A stretch of DNA of 64,000 nt, from contig CM068546.1 in assembly GCA_035048495.1 (NCBI GenBank), positions 18,854,435 through 18,918,434 of the forward strand, in the 5' to 3' direction. The translations under genes were made by a program, and so were the position numbers. Of this stretch, positions 40,101-49,100 are shown in pieces (position 1 is the stretch's first letter; each line of letters starts with the position of its first letter). The DNA is from Euptelea pleiosperma (taxonomy: Eukaryota; Streptophyta; Magnoliopsida; Ranunculales; Eupteleaceae). A model generated the notes under the pieces. It saw only the letters and a program-made list of their open reading frames with translations. It made no database searches and had not been told where the DNA came from.

Positions 40101-43100
40101 CCTAGGATCGAGTCTTTGGGGGGTAATTCCCAAAGACCTGGGTTCGGTCCTGTTCTTACCTTAGTGGGGTGGGGTTTAGGGGTTAGGGGGAATAATAAAT
40201 GTTTACCTATAAAAAAAAACTGTCTACCAGTCCCCTATACCTACATGGTGTGAAACAACCATTTGCCCCAAAAGATCGACCTGTTGGGGCAAGGCGAAAC
40301 AACTATATATACCAATGGGTCGTCAGGCCAACACAACGCGTGCACATGAATACATCTTCCGTTCACATGGTGCGGTATCAGAGGGGGTGAGGGGTCCTGT
40401 ATCCATTTCCCTTTATTTATCCACATCGTAGACAATTGTACATGCCCATGTTTCGAAGTCCCGTTTCTTCATAATAATGTTCTTCTAAGTTCTACTCTTG
40501 CTATTTCGATGGATCCCGTCACCTGCTTGATGATGGGATAATGGTCACTTTATAATAACAGTCTAACGATCTTGGCTCAATGGATGTTATATCTTCTCGC
40601 TTGGATCTAAAATTGACAATTTTCCCAAAGTAGCTTTCCAGCAGGTATTCCAAAATTCTCCAAACACTTCGCCTTCCTTCCAGTATACATATTGACCTGC
40701 TTCTGGAGTTTCCAAGGAACTCTGTCACCATAAAAAATATACCCCTTGTATTGTCCATTCTTTTTGCAATCACGGTTCTCCCACGGCTTCATGTCTTCCT
40801 GAGTCCTGACAAGGGATCCTCCATACAGCCATGGCCCCATCATCTGGGAAGAGTCCTACTGAGTAGCCCTGTCCTCTATGTTATCGTCACCCCTGAATCC
40901 ACTTGCTTCCTCAAGATCAAAGGTCGTCTTTTAAATTGCAATGCACCTTATCTGCATCAGTTTATATTATCTTCAACGCACCTTTTCAATTCATGTCTAA
41001 ATTGTGTAATCTTGGCCTTGTTGGAAAGTTAATTGAATAAGCTTTCAACCAGTACCAAATTAAGGCATTTAGACACTTTTCGACAAAGAAAAATATGGAT
41101 GCAAATAATGTAATTGGACCGCATTAAAAACAAACATATTTTTAAGCGAAGAAAAGAAGATTTTGATCATACTCTAGAGAAAACAAACAAACAATGAGAT
41201 CCAAAAGGAATATAGTTCAGAACCGAAGACGATCAATGCCTGATCCTAATCAATGCTTTAATACCTGTAACTTGAAAAAGTTAGCTGAAGAATTTTGCAA
41301 AATTTAATGGATCTCTCTCTAACAAAGATTAATTTAATAATCTCCAGTACAACTGAAGACTTTAGTTCATATCTGTAATATGCAAAAAGAAAAACAAAGT
41401 CATAAATACCTGTTACTAGACAACTACTATATAAAGAACTTACATCCCTAGTGATCAAGATAAAATAGCTTGAAGACAAGAACAAACTTAAACTCTGTTT
41501 GATTCTTGGAATCAAATTAGAAATGTCATGTTCAAAAAAACCAGTTTGTGATGTCGCTGTTCTAGTTTCGCAAAGAGTATAATGAAATGAATGGAGATAG
41601 GCCTATAATGGTTCTAAGTTAGAGCAACCCAGTTTCATGAAGCATGTTTTTGCTGTGGCTCTTTGTTTTTAATCACTGACAGATTGAGAGAGGTATCTTT
41701 ATAGTTAACTGTAAATGTTAATTTATGATTGAATCTTCTTTTAAAGTGAAGATTCTCCTTGCTCATTCACCCAGGTACATAGAAGAGGGGGGTCTAACAG
41801 GTGAGCGCAAGCGGTGGGTGCCACGCAGAGGGAAGAACCCTCTAGATCCTGACGCCCTTGGATTTATTTATTCAAACCCAATGGAAACCTCTTTCAAACA
41901 ACGGTGTCTTGAAGATTGGAAGATCCACCATCGAAAGCTTCTGAAGGGCCTTTGGAACGAAGGACATGCAGCCTTAGGGGATGCATCAGAATCTGATTAT
42001 TTAAGAGTAGTGGAGAGATTAAGGAAGATTATAAAAGGTCCTGACCAAAATGCGTTAAAGCCCAAGGCTGCTAGTAAGATGATAGTCTCAGAGTTAAAGG
42101 AAGAGTTAGAAGCGCAAGGTTTACCGACAGATGGAACTAGAAATGTGCTCTACCAGCGAGTGCAAAAAGCAAGGAGAATAAATCGTTCACGTGGTCGGCC
42201 TCTTTGGGTTCCTCCTGTGGAGGAAGAAGAGGAAGAGGTTAATAGTTCTCATGATTCTCTCATCAACTTCCTGGTTCTTATATATTTTGATATACAAAGT
42301 ACTTTCTTAGGCTTTGGATGCCTGTTTTTATATTGTTGAGTTTGAATTATAAATCTCTACTGCAAATGCCATCTGCTTCTAGATATTAAGATAATAGTGG
42401 GAAGTTTTTTTATGCTACTTTTGGTCTGAATCCTTTTCTTTGTCATTGTTTTGCAGGTTGATGAAGAGCTGGATGAATTAATTTCACGGATTAAGTTGGA
42501 AGATGGAAATACAGAGTTCTGGAAACGTCGTTTTCTCGGAGAAGGCTTAAACAGTGATAATGGAAAGCCTACTGACAGGGAAGACTCAGAGATTCCAGAT
42601 ACGTTGGATGATGTGGATGTTGTGGAGGATGTTGCAAAAGAGGGTGAAGATGATGAGGTTGATGAAGAGGAGGAGGAAGTCGAACAGACTGAAGCCCAAG
42701 TAGGAGACCGGGTTAAGGAAAAGGAAGTTGAAGCTGTTAAGCCACTTCAAATGATTGGAGTCCAGTTATTGAAGGATTCTGACCGAACAGCTTCCACGGG
42801 AAGAAAATCGAGGAGGAAACTTTCCAGAATTTCAGTAGAGGTCTGAAATTGAATTATTTGACCTTTTAATTCTATTCATATTCAATTTTTGGCTATTTAT
42901 TTTCCATATATAAATTTATTAAATTTTTAGAAAGATTTCAGACATGTCCACTCATTATCATATACTCATTTGTAATTACTAGCACCAATTGTGTACAGTA
43001 ACTTCTGAATTATTGTGCTGTTACTTCTTGCAACATGCATTTCCTATATGTGTGTATACAGATTGAAAAGTAGCAAAGTATGTTTGAAATAGTTTTGATT

Positions 43101-46100
43101 TCGACTACGTGTAAACTTGGAATCAGCATGGTAATGAAGGTTTTAAGACATATAGAGTAGGCATCTCCCACCCTGGAAAGAGAGGATAAGTTATGAAACA
43201 TCGTTTTCAGCTATATCCCGTGTTTTGCATTTTGTAGATAATGCAATTTGAATAGAGCATGCTACCATTGAGTTTAGGAAGATTTAGATGCTGCAGGAAA
43301 TTTTGATACGGATCAGTTGGAAAAAAAAATGCTTGTTTGCTAGGTTCATTCAGAGTAAAAAAGGATTCGTTTCATTTATTGATGTGCTTGACTTTTTATT
43401 TAGTTAGTAGCTTATCATTCTCTTCATTTCCTCTGTTTAATTGGCTCAAACTACAGGAATACTTTATTTACTTTTAATTTCATGCTTTATGTTTTATTCA
43501 TTAAGTGAGTTTACATAAATTAGAATTTATTTATATGGACAGTGTTTCCTGGGCTAAAAGGGCATGGTTTCAGTTTCAGTTGCACAAGGGATTTACTCTT
43601 CCTTTCTTTCTGAGTTTCAGAAGTTTGGTGTCAGGAACCAAATCAACTGTCTTCCTTGTCTCGGCCGAGAAGAGGGCCTCTCAGACTAGATGGTTTTCAT
43701 TTACATTTAGTTGCGGTTAATAATAATTAGGGGCAACAATGCCAAATTTAGGAATCTCCTACACTGAGAGTTGGGACCTCATTGTCAAATTTTCTTGAAT
43801 GTTTTTCCCACACTACTATGTTGGAATACATCAAACTAAGTCAGCAGCATCTTTACAGAAACTCCCTATGGCTGTCAGGCTTGAAAGTTGCCAATAATCT
43901 TGAAATCCTTTTCATCAGTCATGCAAAAGCATAGTAGCTGTTTATAGTTTGTACAAGCTTAAAAGTATTATTGCAAGTCACATCTAATTCCCAGAATATA
44001 ATGAATGATCTTACATGTTAAAGAATTTTATCTCGAACTTAACTCTGCAGGACAGCACTTGAGGTTGATGACAAATAGATTTTGCCTGCAATACTATGCA
44101 TTTTGTTTGATTTTTCTTCTCTTGTAGGTGGATCTGATGTGCTTCTGTTTATTCTCGTACTATCATACAAGTTATCTTCAAAACGCCAGCCATCACCTTC
44201 TTTTTATTAATAAAACTTGGTAAATTTGGGGTATTTGCATGCAGGATTCTGATGATGACGACTGGTTTCCTGAGGATTTACATGAGGCATTTAAGGTGAT
44301 GAGAGAGAGAAAAATTTTTGATGTATCAGACATGTACACCATTGCAGATGTTTGGGGTTGGACATGGGAGAGAGAACTAAAGATGAGACCTCCCCGAAAA
44401 TGGTCACAAGAATGGGAAGTTGAGTTGGCAATTAAATTGATGCTGAAGGCATGCTCTTATACTCTTTCCTCTTTTTGCTTAGTTTTGCACCATTTTTTTT
44501 ATTGTCTTTCCTTGTCTACCTAAATTGTTTTAAATTTGGTTGTTTTTGTTGTTTCTGGGTTTTGGTTTGTTACCCATTATCTGAGTTTCTTGACCTTGTA
44601 TTTTGGTGTTGAAATTTATAACGAGTGGGACAAAAAGCATACCTCTCAACTGCAGTAAATTCATGCTCAATTTTTTCTTAAGTTTCAACAGTTTCTTTTT
44701 TAATTCTTTAGTTGATGATGAAACGTAGATGTGTTAATCAGATCTATTCTTGTGTATGTATTCATTCTAGCATTCACCAAGTTGATTTGAATCTCCTGGA
44801 ATTTGTGGATGCATGATACTCTTGAGTGCTTTTACTTTTTCACTGGATATACTGAATTTCGTTTATGACCATCCAAAAATTTGTGTCTTGTGCATATGTC
44901 AACTTGAACTGGAGTCGCTTTACTGTGGTGGAGGGGGGTGCGCTCCATCCACTCTGTTGATAAACAGGGAGGTCTATAAACAAAGAAAATTTCCCTCTTC
45001 CCATTTAGTTACTTTTCTTGCCATAAAGCTGCCTCTATTTTCCTCCAGTACCTCTTTGTGGTTGCTTATGCAACATCTACAAGTAACATAAATTTGAGTC
45101 CTTATACTGCCTTTGCAGCATCATCTTACCCCCTCCGAAATGTTTGCATTTGGGTTCTTTGACGGCCATTATCTCTGGTGGTGGGCCTTGATACTTCAGG
45201 GATGACCTTCAAAGAAATGAGTCCCCGATGATCATCTATGATTATAAACATAGCAGGCTTGTCGCTGAAGTCTCTGAAGGAACTGGACTAGAAGTTATCG
45301 TCTTAGTTTTAGGGCCAGCTCCTATCCTTTTTTTTATTTTTCAATTTGAACTACAATTTCGTGCTTTATGATGAGTCCCACATCATCCAGCAAAAATTTT
45401 ATTCTTACACATTTATTACATTACAATATAGCATGCATTACACAAATTTATGGGATTTTATTTGATGCACACTCAAGCTATTTACCAAATATTACCAAAC
45501 TAGGATCCCGCATAAACATTGATTAACAGTTCTCCCCTTTTTACTCATGAAGACCTTTTTAGTGATTGATGTCTAATTGTTAATTGATCCAGCTTCTCAT
45601 GTCGATTTTCACCATTACCACAAGATTAGAATGTCGACTTTCGTATGTGTTCTTCTGAACCTAATAGAGAGTACCCTGATTATATTTCAGGTGATCGAAT
45701 TGGGTGGAACACCGACCATTGGGGACTGTGCCATGATTCTGCGTGCAGCTGTAAGAGCTCCACTCCCTTCAGCTTTCTTGAAAATCCTGCAAACTACACA
45801 CAGTATGGGTTACTTCTTTGGGAGGTAAGCTAAAGTTCCTTGCTCCATAAGACAAATGAATCACTTTGGAACATTTTTTCGGAATGATTTTCATAAACCA
45901 CTTTAGAATATTGTCACGGGCATTTCTTTGAAAATTTTCAGGATATTATTTAAGTGATTGTGGCAAATATTGCTATTTATCCCCTTTTGAAAACATATTC
46001 ATGTACTTGGCTGGTGTTAAGAGGAGAATGCTCCCACTCTTACAAGGGTAAAAAATCATGGAATCTTTGGATGTTTTGACGATATGCTTAAAGGCTTTAC

Positions 46101-49100
46101 GGAAGTTCCAGATTGACAAATGAAACCTAGAATATAAAAGAATTTTTAATTTGTACTATGCATTAAATCTGCAACTTCATGTGTCTGCTCGACAATTGGC
46201 GCCTACTTTTTAAAATTATTTGTTTGCGGGAGGTTGGGGGTGGCAATTTCTTCATAATTTTGTGTTTGCTGATCTTGCCTTTGATCTCAATTTTGGGCAG
46301 AAGGTTGTCATTGATTTACCCCTTTTCTAACTCTGAAGTAAATTAGGGTTTTGTGATGGGAAAAGGAAGGAGAAAAATAAAGAGAGAATAGGAAGTTGAA
46401 CTAGTCACTTAAACTTACACTAGTCGGCCCTAAAAATTATTATGTATACTAATGTTGTAATAAAGGTAAAAGTACAGAAATACCCCTATGTACATTAACT
46501 CTGCCCTATAATCTGAGCATATATATTATATATCCCAGCTTGGAACATAAGAAATCACTTCTCGTGCAACTCAATGCCTTAGTAAATACATTAGCTAACT
46601 GATGTTCTGACTTCACATATGGAGTACATATGCCATCATTTTCAATTTTCTCTATGATGAAGTAGCAATCGACTTGAATGTACTTGTTTTTTCATGAAAA
46701 ACAAGATTATAAGAGAGAGGTATAGAGCCAAATGTATCAAGAAGAAGAGGACCAGTTAAAGGAAGAGGAATAGAGAACACCTTATCATCCACATGATGGT
46801 TCTCACCTAAAAAGAAATGACAAACTCAGAAAAGGTGGTATCAACACATAAACTTTTAGTGAAGAAAGACTATAACACTGATATCCTTTTTGGGTACGAG
46901 AGTATCCTAAAAATATATGCATGATTGAACGAAGCTTAAGTTTATCTCTCCCCTAGACCTAAATGATTAACAAAGCACATTACCAAAATTACAGGGGGAA
47001 AGAGAAAACATGGAAGTATCTAGAAACAAAACCAAGAATAGAGCCTTACTATTGAGAACTAACGAAGGCGTCCAGTTAATAAGATAACAAGTTGTGATGA
47101 CAGCAATACTCCAATATATTTTGGATACTTTCATCTGGAAAAGCAAGAAACAAACAACTTATACCACATGCCTATATTTCCTTCGGCTACCCATTTTGTT
47201 GAGGTGTAACAGCACAAGAGGTCTGATGTAACATACCATGAGAGCCAAAATAATCCTAAAACAATGTAGAAGTATAATCTTTAGCATTAGCATAATGAAG
47301 AACATAGAAATATTAAATTGATTATGCACTTCCATATAAAACAATTTAAAATAGAGAACAACCCATATCTATGTCTCCTTGTAGATAGTGCAAATTGTCT
47401 AAGTCCACATGTATGCCACATGGACTACACCATATAACGGCATGCGGCAACGGATTGGTATGTCGGAAGATGCCTCATGCAATTTATCTATTAGACAATG
47501 CTTATCAGACGACACTCGCATGTTAGACGGTCGCACGTTAGATGGCACTCGCACGTTAGACGGCCGCACGTCAGATGGCACTTGCACGTCAGACGGCACT
47601 TGCACGTCAGACTGTCGCATGTCAGATGACACTCGCACGTCAGACGACACCCGCACGTTAGACGATGACCTAGGCAACTAATCTATCAGACGACACCGAG
47701 ACATCAAACGATGACTCGTGCAAATTATTTATCAGACGACAGTTGCACGTCAAACAGTACTGTATACCGGTGTCTTCCACCTAAAAAATGTCCATTTGGC
47801 ATTTGCATATGGCGTTAAGACGGTAGTCTTGCTCGCGCAAGGGTCATGTGCCCGCTAATAGGGATTTCATTTTTCCATGCTAGCTAGTGTCACACACTAG
47901 CTTGGGAGTCAAAGATAAATCCTAGGATTGGCGGGGCAAGGGTATGAGGGGTCGATCAGAGGCAATCTTGTTCGCAAAACACTGAAACACGTGGGAACGA
48001 GATATTCGCTTGATTGACCGTCGTCTGGGTAGCACATATGCACTGTAACATGCCACGCGTTCGATCAAAGCGTCATAATCAAATACGATAGCGACACCTC
48101 TGATCCACGTGGCACAATACGGACGCACGATGAGAATTGCTAAATTTATTACAATCGTGCCCTCTTAACCTACCCACCACTATAATTAGAAGAGGGGGTT
48201 GAGGGAAAGGGGGGATGCCATAGCCAATGTGTTACCCTAATCTTCTACCATGTTCCTCTCCTGTTAGCCTTTCCTCTTCATCTTCCCTTGTGGTTTGCTC
48301 AACTGTTCGGTCCGCATAACTTTGGACTCGGATGCCATTGATTCCTCTTTGATATTGCTTCTAGCTATGCTGCTTTGAATTTTGAAGTGATTATTATCAA
48401 TAAAGAGAATCGATTGCTTTCTTCGAGTTCAAGATTTATTTTCTCTCTTTACATTCATTAAGTAAATCTATGTCGTTTGGGATCGGGAGCAGTCATCCAC
48501 AAAATTAATAAAGTACTTAAAACTATTATATAAAGGTATCCTGGCTGGGCTTCAAACATTTGAATGAACAACTGAAAAAGGGCTAGACACATGAATATCT
48601 AGCCTAGATAGAAAAGAGACACAATGATGTTTACTAGGTTGGCACGACAATGCTTATTAGGTTGATACGATGAATAATCCAAAGATGGTAATTGAATCAA
48701 AGTAGGAACTAAAATCTTCAAACTATGTAACGATGGATGACCGAGGCAGATGCCGCTAGTGAAGAGAAAGTGTGGTCTAAATAGTAGAATTCCGAGGACC
48801 ACCACCACCATCAATATTGTAAAGACCACCGTTTTCATGTCCTCTATTAATACTCTTCTTCGTTTTTAGACCCTGAATGACAGGAGGAAAGATAGAAAGT
48901 AACTAACAATTAAGAGATTTGGTGAGTTTACTAGTTAAAAAGAATTTTGGTACATACAAGACAGGAGATAATGAAAGAGAGGAATGAGGATGTGTAGCAG
49001 CAATGTCACACTTTAGATGTAGTGTTATCGAAAAGAGTAACACACTGAGTGGAGTTAGTGGACTAGGGGAAGAAAACACACCTGGGGTGCCATCCATATA

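Noticed and set aside
40049..40219. A functional tRNA gene at the B-box sequence
   Set aside because: No cloverleaf could be drawn; the A-run tail and flanking duplications indicate a SINE.
42841..42846. Reading on past GAG at 42840 into VSN-stop as an alternative PTAC3 C-terminus
   Set aside because: The conserved protein continues in exon w10, so GTCTGA is used as a donor. Read-through would lose three conserved exons.
47399..47681. Overlapping + and - frames of about 90 codons as small genes
   Set aside because: They are produced by an 18-bp tandem repeat that is open in two frames.
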